Assembly (NCBI RefSeq): GCF_009617995.1
Contig: NZ_CP044129.1
Location: 2,852,001 to 2,916,000, forward strand
Length of the DNA: 64,000 nt
Source of the DNA: Halomicrobium sp. LC1Hm
GTDB lineage: Archaea; Halobacteriota; Halobacteria; Halobacteriales; Haloarculaceae
Direction of reading: 5' to 3'
The position numbers and the translations under genes were made by a program. Shown in pieces: positions 42,034 through 50,434 of the stretch. The notes under the pieces are model-generated. The model did no database searches. It saw only the letters and a program-made list of their open reading frames with translations, and had not been told where the DNA came from. Positions within the stretch are counted from its first letter, which is position 1, and every line of letters begins with the position of its first letter.

Positions 42034-43482
42034 TCAGAACACGTCGTCGGCGTCGAGTCGGTCGTCTCGGAGGGTCCCGCGGGCCGTGACCTCCTGACCG
42101 AGCTGGACGCGTTCGGCCGTCTCGACGCTCATCGTCTCCTCGCCGTCGTCGAGTACGACCGGGTCGCCGGTCTGGACGACCGTCCCGGTGAACTCGATCG
42201 TCTCGCCGGCAGTGGTCTCGTCGTCGCTCTCGTCGGTCGCCGTGGCGGTGCCCCCGTCGGCGAAGTCGTCGAGCCCCGCCGAGGCGCTGCCGCCGTCGGC
42301 ACTCGTGGCTCCGGTCGCCTGTCCCCCGCCACCAGCGCCGCCGTTGCCCGGAGCACTGGCGGCACCGTCGAGGACGACCACGGTCGACTGCCAGCCGGCC
42401 GACGCTTCCTTGTCGTCTTGCCAGCCGTCGTCGATCTCCACGTCGGCCGCGAGGATCTCGTCGCCCGGTGCGATCTCCTTGTCGGCCTTCTCGCCCCAGA
42501 GCGCGACGCGGATGTCGCCGGTCGCGTCCTGAATCCGGACGTTTCGAACCTGGCCCTCGCTGCCGTCGTCGCGGTCGAAGGTCCGCTTCGGATCGGCCGA
42601 GCGAACGACGCCGGCGATGTCGACGGTCTCGCCGATCTCGACGTGCTCGATCGCGGCGGCGTCGGGCTCGAAGGCGACCGCCTCGTCGATCTCGTCGACG
42701 GCACCGTGGTCGCCGACGTGGAGTTCGAGACTCCCCTCGCGCTCGCGGACGTAGCCGTCGACGATCTCGACGGCCGTCCCGGGATCGATCTCCTCGGCAC
42801 GGTCGGCCCGGTCGTCCCACAGGGTCACCCGAACCCGACCGGTCTCGTCGCCGATCGTCAGGTTCGCGACCCGGCCCTCGCTGCCGTCGTCGCGGTCGAA
42901 CGTCCGGATCGAGTCGGTGTCGAGGACCACGCCGCGCACGTCGACGTCGGACTGGCCCATGCTCAGGGCGTCGATGGTCGACCCCCCGCCGGGCTCGACA
43001 TCGACGGTCGCGTCATCGTCGGGTTCGGCCTTGTCGACGGAGACCTCCAGCCCGTTGTACCCCTCCTTGGGCCGGCCGGCGACGCGCAACACGTCGCCCA
43101 CGTCGAGTTGTCCTTCGTCGATCGACTCGGCTTCCTGGTCCCAGAACGCCAGCCGGACCGAGCCCGTCTCGTCGGCCGCCTCGACGTTGATCACGCGACC
43201 CTCGTCGGGTTCGTCCTCGCCGTCGCCGTCCCGTTCGAAGGTGCGCAGATCGCCGACCGACATCACCTTCGCGATGAACTTCACCTCGTTCATCCCCGGC
43301 TCGATGTCGGCGACCGCGTTGACCTCGTTCTCGTTGAGTTCGTGTGCGAGCAACATCGCGGCGGTCTCCTCGTCTGCGAGCCCGCCCATCTGCTCGACCT
43401 TCTCCTCGACGGCCTCGCGGAACTCCTCCTCGGAGACCTCGTCCGTCTCGAGGTCCGCATAGATGTCTCCTATCGCACCCAT
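42034..43482 (-). CDS. rpa2: Replication protein A homologue (ssDNA-binding)
   Basis: The 482-residue protein carries at least three OB folds, seen as repeats with RTFERDGD...GRVINVEAADETGSVRLAFWD, RTFDRDDGSEGRVANLTIGDETGRVRVTLWD and RTFDRDDGSEGQVRNVRIQDATGDIRVALWG, then a glycine/serine linker and a C-terminal OB-like segment. It binds single-stranded DNA in replication and repair. No rpa-associated gene follows, which fits the stand-alone rpa2 type of Haloferax. The ATG at 43482 is chosen over 43494. Confidence 0.85.
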   Translation of the reverse strand: MGAIGDIYADLETDEVSEEEFREAVEEKVEQMGGLADEETAAMLLAHELNENEVNAVADIEPGMNEVKFIAKVMSVGDLRTFERDGDGEDEPDEGRVINVEAADETGSVRLAFWDQEAESIDEGQLDVGDVLRVAGRPKEGYNGLEVSVDKAEPDDDATVDVEPGGGSTIDALSMGQSDVDVRGVVLDTDSIRTFDRDDGSEGRVANLTIGDETGRVRVTLWDDRADRAEEIDPGTAVEIVDGYVREREGSLELHVGDHGAVDEIDEAVAFEPDAAAIEHVEIGETVDIAGVVRSADPKRTFDRDDGSEGQVRNVRIQDATGDIRVALWGEKADKEIAPGDEILAADVEIDDGWQDDKEASAGWQSTVVVLDGAASAPGNGGAGGGGQATGATSADGGSASAGLDDFADGGTATATDESDDETTAGETIEFTGTVVQTGDPVVLDDGEETMSVETAERVQLGQEVTARGTLRDDRLDADDVF

Positions 43483-43629
43483 TGATGTACACAAGGCAAG
43501 GTTGGCCGCCGCTTAAGCGTTGTCGTTACGAGAACGCACCGCTCGCGTCCGGTGGTTTCCGCCCCTCGACTCGGTGGCATAGCGGCGATGGGTCGCGTTC
43601 CGGGATAAACGCACGGACCGCCAGCGGGG

Positions 43630-44106
43630 TCACGCCGTCGCCGTCGCGACCGTCGCCACGCCCTCGTCGGTCTCGTGTGTGACCGTCACGCTCCCGGGCA
43701 GGCCGTCGGAAAAGGTCGCCGTGACCCGGTACTCGATCTCGGCGATACACTGGACGACCGGACCGCTGTCGTCCCGTGGTTCGACACCGACGGCGACGGT
43801 CAGTTCGTCGTCGTCGGCGTCGTAGCTGGCCGCCGACAGGACCGCCGTCCAGCCGGGGTCCGGTGCCCAGATCGTCCCCGAGACGGCCACGTGCTCCCCG
43901 AACGACACCGTCGCGTCGCTGGTCGTCTGGCCACAGTCGTTGCGCTGTACCGCGATCGTCGCGTCGTCCAGTGTCGGAGTCATGGCTGTCTGGGTCGTCC
44001 GCTGTCGCCGGCCACCGCCATCGCTGCCGGACACACAGCCCGCCAGCCCCGCCGTCCCGAGCCCGACGAGCCGGATCAGTGTCGTTCGACGGTTCACGTT
44101 CACCAC
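43630..44106 (-). CDS. Haloarchaeal lipoprotein of unknown function
   Basis: The 158-residue protein starts at a GTG (44106 or the adjacent 44103) and has an NRRTTLIRLVG signal with a lipobox ending in LAGC, probably Tat-exported. The mature part is a single beta-rich domain with two cysteines (RNDCGQ, VQCIAE) that may form a disulfide. Similar small lipoproteins are common and uncharacterised. It stands alone. Confidence 0.7.
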   Translation of the reverse strand: MVNVNRRTTLIRLVGLGTAGLAGCVSGSDGGGRRQRTTQTAMTPTLDDATIAVQRNDCGQTTSDATVSFGEHVAVSGTIWAPDPGWTAVLSAASYDADDDELTVAVGVEPRDDSGPVVQCIAEIEYRVTATFSDGLPGSVTVTHETDEGVATVATATA

Positions 44107-44284
44107 GAGAACGGCTGAAAGTAATTAGCTTGTGGTCGTTCGTACGGTGGACGCCCTCGCCGCGGGGCCGTGGGACGCCCCGAGTCGCGTCGGCGACGCC
44201 ACGGCGACGACACTCGTGGTACCGTCCCGCAGTGCCCGGTCGAACCGTAACCCCTTTACAGCACTCCCTCTTCGGTTAGAGTGA

Positions 44285-44357
44285 GTCCGGGTAGGGTAGT
44301 GGACTATCCTCTTGGCTTGCGGAGCCAGGGACCAGCGTTCAAATCGCTGTCCGGACG
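44285..44357 (+). tRNA. tRNA-Arg (GCG)
   Basis: A 73-base cloverleaf: acceptor GTCCGGG pairs with TCCGGAC (last pair G-T), the anticodon stem TTGGC/GCCAG holds loop TTGCGGA (anticodon GCG), the T arm is CAGCG-TTCAAAT-CGCTG and the discriminator is G. A TTTACA box lies about 27 bases upstream. Confidence 0.9.
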
Positions 44358-44460
44358 TTTTCCTTTCACCACATTTCGAGTGACGACTGTCCGTTCGTGC
44401 GACGACGAGAAGCGACGGGCGATATCGCTGTCAGGACGTTTTGCCGATCAGAGAAACCAC

Positions 44461-45246
44461 CTACACACAGCCGGGGAACTCTTCGCCCCGGATGTGGACG
44501 GAATCCACCCAGTCGGGCCGGTCCTCGGCCGGCGTCGTGAACCGCGAGCGGGCGTCCATGTAGGACACGATGAGCGCGCGCCGCCACTGGTCGGTCGTGT
44601 TGGGGGCGGTGAAGTGTGGAACCAGGCAGTGAGCGAAGAGCGCGTCGCCCGGTTCCATCGGCACGGCGACGGCGTCAGAGCGGTCCACGTCGTCCTCGGC
44701 GATGACGATGTCCGTGTCGTAGTCGGCGGCCTCGTGGCCCAGCAGGCCGTCCGTGTGCGCGCCCGGCACGACGTTCATACAGCCGTTCTCCGTCGTGGCC
44801 TCGTCCAGCGCGATCCAGACGGTGACGTGGTCCATCGGCTGGATCGGGTAGTAGGCCGCGTCCTGGTGGAATCCCTTCTCGCTGCCGACCGCCGGTGGTT
44901 TGAACATCGCGGCGCTGCGCAGGAGCTTCAGGTTCGGCCCGAGCAGTTCGGCGGCGGTGTCCGTGATCGTGTCGTCGTGGGCGACCGAGCGGAACACGTC
45001 GTCGGTCTCGACCATGCCCAGCCCCTCGAACTTCCGTACCGCGTCGCCCGTGTGTTCGACCTCGATCTCGCCGCGTTCGACGGCCGGCTCGACCTGTGAC
45101 TGGAACCCCTCGACGGCGCGGTCGCCGTGAGTGTACGCTCGCAGGCGACGCTTCACGCGGTCGACCGTCTCGGCGTCGAGGGCGTCCGCGACGACGACGT
45201 AGCCGTCTCGCTGGTACTGTTCGAACTGCGCGTCGGTGAGAGACAT
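44461..45246 (-). CDS. Phytanoyl-CoA dioxygenase (PhyH) family protein
   Basis: This 261-residue Fe(II)/2-oxoglutarate oxygenase-like protein has the cupin core visible as GFHQDAAYYP (metal His and Asp), CMNVVPGAHTDG and a late PHFTAPN histidine with a following RRALIVSYM arginine for 2-oxoglutarate. The family hydroxylates varied small molecules, so the substrate is open. The ATG at 45246 begins the conserved part (SLTDAQFEQYQRDGYVVV); the longer upstream frame runs into the divergent lipoprotein gene. Confidence 0.88.
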   Translation of the reverse strand: MSLTDAQFEQYQRDGYVVVADALDAETVDRVKRRLRAYTHGDRAVEGFQSQVEPAVERGEIEVEHTGDAVRKFEGLGMVETDDVFRSVAHDDTITDTAAELLGPNLKLLRSAAMFKPPAVGSEKGFHQDAAYYPIQPMDHVTVWIALDEATTENGCMNVVPGAHTDGLLGHEAADYDTDIVIAEDDVDRSDAVAVPMEPGDALFAHCLVPHFTAPNTTDQWRRALIVSYMDARSRFTTPAEDRPDWVDSVHIRGEEFPGCV

Positions 45247-45330
45247 GCCGTCGACTCTGTGGTACCACCAACTAATGCTTGCGGTCCCGGCCGACAGAAA
45301 GCACTTGTCCGGGCGGCCGGATCGACCGGC

Positions 45331-45747
45331 GTGAACAGACGTGCCCTCCTCCGAGCGACCGGTCTCGGCGTCGCGACCCTCGCCGGCTGTGTCGAGTCGC
45401 CCGGTCCCGACGTGACGCCGACCGCCGAACCGACGACGAGTCCCACCCCGCCACCGGACGATCCGATCCTGCTGGTGCTCGCGAACGGGAGCGGCGAGGT
45501 GACAGTCACCGTGACGGTCGCGCGCGGCGGGGAATCGATCTCCGAGGAGACGGTGTCGCTGGACGCAGACGAGTGGCGAGAACTCGACCCCGGTATCGAC
45601 ACGGCGGGCGAGTACGAGCTCACGGTGTCGGTCGAAGACGGCCCCGACCGGACCGTCTCGCTCCCGATCGACGCCTTCGACGTGCGCCAGGGGTCGAACG
45701 TGATCGTCGGACTCGGCGACGACATCGAGGTGCTGATCGAGGAGTAG
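45331..45747 (+). CDS. Small Tat lipoprotein
   Basis: The 138-residue protein starts at GTG 45331 with NRRALLRATGLG and a lipobox ending in LAGC, then a threonine/proline linker and one immunoglobulin-like beta domain (VTVTVTVARGGESISEETVSL, then YELTVSVEDGPDRTVSLPID). Such proteins are probably surface-anchored. No function is assignable. Confidence 0.72.
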   Translation: MNRRALLRATGLGVATLAGCVESPGPDVTPTAEPTTSPTPPPDDPILLVLANGSGEVTVTVTVARGGESISEETVSLDADEWRELDPGIDTAGEYELTVSVEDGPDRTVSLPIDAFDVRQGSNVIVGLGDDIEVLIEE

Positions 45748-45784
45748 TCCCAGGCGTTTTGCCCGCCGGGACCGAAGCCCGTGC

Positions 45785-46393
45785 ATGCGCGATCACCTCC
45801 GGGCGGGCGTCGCGATCTACAACGAGGGCCGGTACCACGCGGCCCACGACGCCTGGGAGGACCACTGGCTCGACCTGTCCCAGGGGACCGACGACGAGCG
45901 ACTACTCCACGGGCTGATCCAGTTCACCGCGGTCGTCCACCACCTCGACGACGGGAACCACTCCGGGGCCACGGGGCTGGCCGAGAGCGGTCGGGCGTAC
46001 CTCGCCGACCTGCCGGCGACGTATCGAGGGATCGAACTGGACGCCGTCCGGTCGTTCCTCGGTCGCGCCGCGACGGCCCCGCGGGAGGTGACACCGGACG
46101 ACGCACCGCCGCTGGTCTACGAGGGCCAGCGGTTGACCTACGACGATCTTGACTTCGAGGCGACGGCCGTCGCCGCGAGAGTCCTGGCCGAGGGCGAGGA
46201 CGAGGACGCCGTCGACGCCGGCATCGAGTACGCCCGCGAGGAGGTCGCCGCCGACGAGAGTGGCACCTACACCGGGCTGGTCTTCGCGTTCGTTCGCGAG
46301 CCCGACCGCCGGCCGATCGTCGCGACCAGACTCGGCGAGCACGTCCAGCGCCGCGAACACCGAGAATCGGACGTCGACGGGCTGTTCGAGTGA
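45785..46393 (+). CDS. DUF309 domain-containing protein
   Basis: The 202-residue helical protein has the DUF309 signature: a helix with GVAIYNEGRYHAAHDAWEDHW, then LLHGLIQFTAVVHHLDDGN. The conserved histidines and acids suggest a metal or small-ligand site, but no activity is established. The stop codon TGA at 46391 is the first part of an 84-bp palindromic element. Confidence 0.85.
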   Translation: MRDHLRAGVAIYNEGRYHAAHDAWEDHWLDLSQGTDDERLLHGLIQFTAVVHHLDDGNHSGATGLAESGRAYLADLPATYRGIELDAVRSFLGRAATAPREVTPDDAPPLVYEGQRLTYDDLDFEATAVAARVLAEGEDEDAVDAGIEYAREEVAADESGTYTGLVFAFVREPDRRPIVATRLGEHVQRREHRESDVDGLFE

Positions 46394-46474
46394 TACTGCA
46401 GGCTGTACCTTCGTGAAGAGCTTCGCCACCCCGGGGTGGCGAAATCGTTCACAGATGGACAGCCGGTCGTATGA
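46391..46474. repeat. Palindromic element (copy A)
   Basis: The 84-bp element runs from TGATACTGCAGGCTGT to ACAGCCGGTCGTATGA, with an inner perfect stem CGCCACCCC/GGGGTGGCG. It aligns over its length with the 84-bp copy at 53161. Its left TGA is the stop of the DUF309 gene. Confidence 0.82.
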
Positions 46475-46597
46475 GACGGCGTATTGTCGCCGTTTGCCCG
46501 ATCGACCGTGCGAACGGCGACAGCGATCCGTACGAGAACCGCCCGACTTCTCTCCTTCGAGAAGATTCTTGTAGGACGGCGATGCAGTACGGACGCT

Positions 46598-46843
46598 ATG
46601 TCAGTTCTATCGACAGCAGACGAGGGGAAGTTCCTGATGGACAGCGAAGCCGAGCAGATCGGCGTCGTCACCGAAGTCGACCCCGACGAGCAGGTGGCCT
46701 ACGTCGAACCGGACCCGGGCATCGCCGAGAGCGTGATCCAGGGATTTGGCTTCGGCGACGCCGACGAAGACGACATCGAGGTCCCCGCCGACTCCGTCGA
46801 GACGGTCACCGACACGGAGCTGCGCGTCGCGATCGATCTGTGA
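46598..46843 (+). CDS. Small conserved haloarchaeal protein, PRC-barrel-like
   Basis: The 81-residue acidic protein reads as a small beta barrel: AEQIGVVTEVDPDEQVAYVEPDPGI, then DDIEVPADSVETVTDTELRV, similar to PRC-barrel-like domains. No motif for catalysis is visible. It starts at ATG 46598 after the repeat-containing gap. Confidence 0.6.
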   Translation: MSVLSTADEGKFLMDSEAEQIGVVTEVDPDEQVAYVEPDPGIAESVIQGFGFGDADEDDIEVPADSVETVTDTELRVAIDL

Positions 46844-46929
46844 GCCCGCCGCGCCGAGGTGTGTGGCGTCCGAGACAGACGCTATTTTGATTCAGTGAGA
46901 GAATCCCGCCGTTCACGGCGCGGAAGATG

Positions 46930-47172
46930 TCACTGTGTCCACCTGATCTCGTATTCGAGTTCGTACCGCTGCTCACCGGTCTCCGAATCCGTGAGCCGTT
47001 CGAGTTCGACTTCGAACCGCGACTGCTCCGGAACAGTGACGTGCTGTTCCGCCGTGTCGCTCGCTAACGTAACATCTCCCGAGTCAATCTGATCGGCCGC
47101 ATCGCGTAACGCCCGCGCAATTTCGGCTCTGGGCCTCTTCTCCTCGGATTTGAACAGTTGTTCTTCTGTCAT
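46930..47172 (-). CDS. Amphi-Trp domain protein
   Basis: The 80-residue protein has the amphi-Trp layout: an early EEQLFKSEEKRPRAEIARALRDAAD helix, then a strand pair (GDVTLAS, FEVELERLTD) and the C-terminal YELEYEIRWTQ with tryptophan. The family is widespread and uncharacterised. The ATG at 47172 is preferred to GTG 47178. Confidence 0.8.
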   Translation of the reverse strand: MTEEQLFKSEEKRPRAEIARALRDAADQIDSGDVTLASDTAEQHVTVPEQSRFEVELERLTDSETGEQRYELEYEIRWTQ

Positions 47173-47286
47173 CAGCACGCACTACGTCCTCGACCGCTAT
47201 ATAGATGTGCCTATATTGACTCTTTATCGGTGAGATTTGTGGTCCCGATACCGGCCGCCGTTGACACCGGAGACAGAGAGCCCGTC

Positions 47287-47506
47287 TCAGCCGTCGGTCT
47301 CGACCCGTTCTTCGCCGTCGAAGTGCGCGGAGTTGTCCCGCGGTTCGTAGCCAAGGACCTCTTTGGCGCGCTCCAGCGAGTAGTACTTGCGGTCGTTGTC
47401 TGAGACACCGACAGACTCACTCCGTTCGTCTGTCGAGCCCTCGCTCGCTCCGCTCGCGAGGATGCCGTAGACGATCTCGACCCGCTCTCCGGGCGCGCTG
47501 TGGACC
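47287..47506 (-). pseudogene. Duplicated 3' tail of the azf gene
   Basis: Bases 47312-47400 repeat 47532-47620 of the intact gene with two mismatches, 220 bases apart, and encode the same C-terminus (DNDRKYYSLERAKEVL) followed by a different ending and a stop at 47287-47289. A second block (ATGCCGTAGACGATCTCGA near 47462) also repeats the gene. Between the blocks is a palindrome-rich insert that would encode SGASEGSTDERSESVG. It has no start or dinucleotide-binding part, so it is a remnant. Confidence 0.85.
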
Positions 47507-48274
47507 TCACTCCGCCCCGGCTACGCGCTCCTCGCCGTCGAAGTGCGCGGAGTTGTCCCGCGGTTCGTAGCCAAGCACCTCTTTGGCCCGCTCCAGCGAG
47601 TAGTACTTGCGGTCGTTGTCGGAGATGCCGTAGACGATCTCGAAGTCGTAGTCGGCGACGAGAGCTCGGTCGTGGATGTGGGCACAGTCGCGGTAGGAGA
47701 GCCACATCGCCTGCCCGCGCTCGTAGTCGATCGGCGGGTGTCCCTTCGTGAGGTTGCCGATGCGGACGTTGCACACGTCGATCCCGTACTCGTCGTGGTA
47801 GTACCGGCCGATGACCTCGCCCGTGGCCTTCGAGACGCCGTAGAGGTTCCCCGGGCGGGGGAACTCGGAGCCGTCGAGACGGAAATCGTCGTGCGTACGG
47901 TACAGGTCGGGCTTGCGCTCGTCCTCGTAGGCCCCGACGGCGTGGTTCGAGGAGGCGTAGACGAACCGCTCGACCCCCTCGTCGATGGCCGCCTCGTACA
48001 TCTTCTGGGTGCCGTCGATGTTGTTCGCCAGCACGGAGTTCCACGGCGCGTCGGGTCGTGGATCCCCGGCGAGGTGGATGATCGCCCCGACGCCCTCGAC
48101 GGCGGCCCGAACGTCCTCGTCGTTCGCCACGTCACCGACGACGTAGTCGTGGTCGGGCTCCTCGACCGGCGGGCTGTGATACATGAGCTTCCACTCGTAG
48201 TCGTCTTCGAGCCCACCGAGGATAGCCTCCCCGACCGCGCCGCCAGCGCCCGTGAGCAGAACAGGCTCGTTCAT
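47507..48274 (-). CDS. azf: Glucose-6-phosphate dehydrogenase, Azf type (extended SDR)
   Basis: The 255-residue extended short-chain dehydrogenase has the NAD motif TGAGGAVGEAI near residue 8, an IIHLAGDPRPD segment and the Y-x3-K active site in NLYGVSKATGE. This looks like the haloarchaeal NAD-dependent glucose-6-phosphate dehydrogenase described from Haloferax volcanii, which feeds an oxidative pentose phosphate route. Other sugar epimerases share the fold, so the substrate is inferred from overall likeness. A broken copy of its tail lies immediately downstream. Confidence 0.75.
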   Translation of the reverse strand: MNEPVLLTGAGGAVGEAILGGLEDDYEWKLMYHSPPVEEPDHDYVVGDVANDEDVRAAVEGVGAIIHLAGDPRPDAPWNSVLANNIDGTQKMYEAAIDEGVERFVYASSNHAVGAYEDERKPDLYRTHDDFRLDGSEFPRPGNLYGVSKATGEVIGRYYHDEYGIDVCNVRIGNLTKGHPPIDYERGQAMWLSYRDCAHIHDRALVADYDFEIVYGISDNDRKYYSLERAKEVLGYEPRDNSAHFDGEERVAGAE

Positions 48275-48364
48275 TCAGGTAGATGCTACGGCGGGGGCGA
48301 TACGTACCTTGCGGTTTCGGCGCTCTCTCGACAGTCTTTCGTCAGGTCGCCCCCACCGACGGGT

Positions 48365-48718
48365 ATGGACCCGACAGATCCACAGGTCGCGTGCTTCGAG
48401 GCGGGCGTGAAGTTCGGCTCGCTGTACCACCAGTTCGCGGGGACGCCGATCAGCCCCGACAGCGCCGACTCGCTGGCGACGGCGATGGCCGAAGCCATCG
48501 AGAACCAGCCCCACTGCGAGGACGTGTCCGTGGAGATCCGCGAGGAGGCACTCCGTGCCGAGATCGAGGCGCAGTCGGCCGACTACACCGAGTTCACCGG
48601 TCGCTTCGCCGAGGTAGAGATGACGGTCGACTACGAGGGCGTCGCCGTCGAGACGAGCATGCGAATGGACGGCGACTATCCGCTGATGGCGGTCGACGAC
48701 GTGGACGCCCCCGAGTAG
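48365..48718 (+). CDS. mptD: Archaeal dihydroneopterin aldolase
   Basis: The 117-residue protein matches the archaeal MptD family: CFEAGVKFGSLYHQFAGTPISPDSADSLATAM at the start and SADYTEFTGRFAEVEMTVDYEGVAVE later, ending with YPLMAVDDV. MptD cleaves 7,8-dihydroneopterin to 6-hydroxymethyl-dihydropterin, a step towards tetrahydrofolate-type cofactors. It is unrelated to bacterial FolB. It diverges from azf. FolE, an earlier pterin enzyme, is encoded at 58921. Confidence 0.88.
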   Translation: MDPTDPQVACFEAGVKFGSLYHQFAGTPISPDSADSLATAMAEAIENQPHCEDVSVEIREEALRAEIEAQSADYTEFTGRFAEVEMTVDYEGVAVETSMRMDGDYPLMAVDDVDAPE

Positions 48719-48779
48719 CGTCCGCGAGGTGTGTTCGGAAAGCGATAATTTTAGTGCCGTCGTCGCTGTACCGTCGCAT

Positions 48780-49793
48780 ATGGGATACGCTGCCCTGGAT
48801 GCTATCGACGACGCAATCGAGGCCACGAAGGGATTCCTCCTCCCCTTCGATCGCGGAACGTGGCTTCGTCTCGCAGTGATCATGTTCTTCGTCACCGGCG
48901 GCGGTGGCGTCCTGAACAACGCAAGCAACGTACCGCAGTTCGCGGGCAACGGTGACCTCGGGACCGCGCCGGGTGCCGGAGCCGCGAGCGTGACGCCCGA
49001 TATCACGTTCAGTGTAGTCGCGATCGCCGTCGCCGGGTTTGCCGTCCTGTTTGCCCTCCTGCTGCTGTTTGCCTCGCCGATCATGGAGTTCGTCTTCGTC
49101 GAGTCGCTGTTCGAGCGCGAGGTCCACATCCGACGGTACTTCTCGCGCAACATCGGCAACGGCCTCCGCCTGCTTGGCTTTCAGGTCGCGATCGTCCTCG
49201 CCGCGGGAGTGTTCGTTGTCGGACTGTTCCTGGTGGGACTGCTGGTCGCTGGCGGCGTCGACAACATCGCGGCGTCGCTGGGCCTGTTCGCGTTGGCGAT
49301 CCCGCTGATCGTGCTCCTGGTGATCGCCATCGGGATCGTCAACGGGTTCACGACCGTGTTCGTCGTCCCCATCATGCTGGCAGAGGACCGCGGCCTGCTC
49401 GCTGCGTGGAGTCGGCTGTGGTCGTCGATCACCAGCAACCTCGCGGAGTACCTCGTCTACCTCGTCGTCAGCGTGTTACTGGGGATCGGCGTCGGGATCC
49501 TCGGCAGCATCGTCATGCTGTTCGCGCTCGCGCTCGCGGCGATTCCGTTCGCGCTCGTCGCCTTCGGCGTCTACACGTTCGCGGCGTTCAGTACGGCCGC
49601 GATCGCCGTCTACGCCGTGCTCGGACTGGCCTTCTTCGTGGTGGCGCTGCTCGTAAGCGGACTCGTACAGGCACCGCTCCAGTCGTTCCTGCGCTACTAC
49701 GCGATGCTGGTGCTCGGCGACGTCGACGACGGTCTCGACCCGATTCCCGAGGTTCGCGAGGGACTGCGAGCCGACGAAACCACGGTCCGGTAG
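48780..49793 (+). CDS. DUF7544-like multi-pass membrane protein
   Basis: The 337-residue protein has six to seven helices. It opens with an amphipathic segment (LDAIDDAIEATKGFLLPFDRGTWLRLAVIMFF), a common start of a haloarchaeal membrane family I know as DUF7544. There is no transporter signature, although long helices rich in valine and glycine dominate the second half. The ATG at 48780 is preferred over 48729. Confidence 0.7.
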   Translation: MGYAALDAIDDAIEATKGFLLPFDRGTWLRLAVIMFFVTGGGGVLNNASNVPQFAGNGDLGTAPGAGAASVTPDITFSVVAIAVAGFAVLFALLLLFASPIMEFVFVESLFEREVHIRRYFSRNIGNGLRLLGFQVAIVLAAGVFVVGLFLVGLLVAGGVDNIAASLGLFALAIPLIVLLVIAIGIVNGFTTVFVVPIMLAEDRGLLAAWSRLWSSITSNLAEYLVYLVVSVLLGIGVGILGSIVMLFALALAAIPFALVAFGVYTFAAFSTAAIAVYAVLGLAFFVVALLVSGLVQAPLQSFLRYYAMLVLGDVDDGLDPIPEVREGLRADETTVR

Positions 49794-49891
49794 CGTCTTT
49801 CGGTTTCGTCGCACCCGGACCGCTACCCGCTTGCGGTTACACTTTCACTTTCAGGCGGGCTTTTAATTCCCCGCCGTGTGAACACGTGGCT

Positions 49892-50347
49892 ATGAGCCAA
49901 TCGACGCTCGACGACGACGAACTGTTCGGCGAGGCCGCCTCCGAGATGCGCGACGACGTCGAGGCCTCACTCGACGAAGCACGCGCGGTCCTCCCGGCCG
50001 CCGACGACATCTGGGACGTCGACGCCGACAACACGCTGGGCGTGCTCAACGCACTGAAAGGCGCACTCGACGTGGAAGACGCCGAAGAACACCTCAGAGA
50101 CGCCAAGAAGTGGTACACGATGGGCGAGCGTGCCGACGCCTTCGAGGACGCCGGTGACCTCGAAGAGGACATCGACGCGCTCGAAACGCTGCTCGAAGAC
50201 GTGGAGACGGCCCGCGAGCAGGTGGGCGAGCTGACGAGCACGATCCCACAGCTCCGGGGGACCCTCGAAGAGTTCGCCGAAGACGCGGACGAGGAGACCG
50301 ACGACGCCGAGGCCGACGCCGACGCAGACGCCGAGGCAGAGGCCTAG
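49892..50347 (+). CDS. DUF5790 family protein
   Basis: This 151-residue, very acidic protein begins SQSTLDDDELFGEAASEMR, which I associate with the haloarchaeal DUF5790 family, and continues as alpha helix with coiled-coil character, ending in an aspartate/alanine repeat. The function is unknown. Its stop lies one base or so from a palindromic element that separates it from the convergent ArfB-like gene. Confidence 0.72.
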   Translation: MSQSTLDDDELFGEAASEMRDDVEASLDEARAVLPAADDIWDVDADNTLGVLNALKGALDVEDAEEHLRDAKKWYTMGERADAFEDAGDLEEDIDALETLLEDVETAREQVGELTSTIPQLRGTLEEFAEDADEETDDAEADADADAEAEA

Positions 50348-50434
50348 GCTATAGTAGCCAGTGAAAATCGATGCACACCCGATCGCACGACAGCAGTGCG
50401 ATCGGTGTGTCGATCGTTTCAATTGGTACTATCG
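50348..50434. repeat. 87-bp palindromic element (second family, copy E)
   Basis: Arms of about 40 bases (GCTATAGTAGCCAGTGAAAA onward, and its near reverse complement ending ACTATCG) enclose a GACAGCA loop, with the innermost eight-base stem perfect (GATCGCAC/GTGCGATC). It lies between two convergent genes and the right arm contains the last codons and stop of the ArfB-like gene. I recall closely similar palindromes from Haloarcula genomes. Confidence 0.78.
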
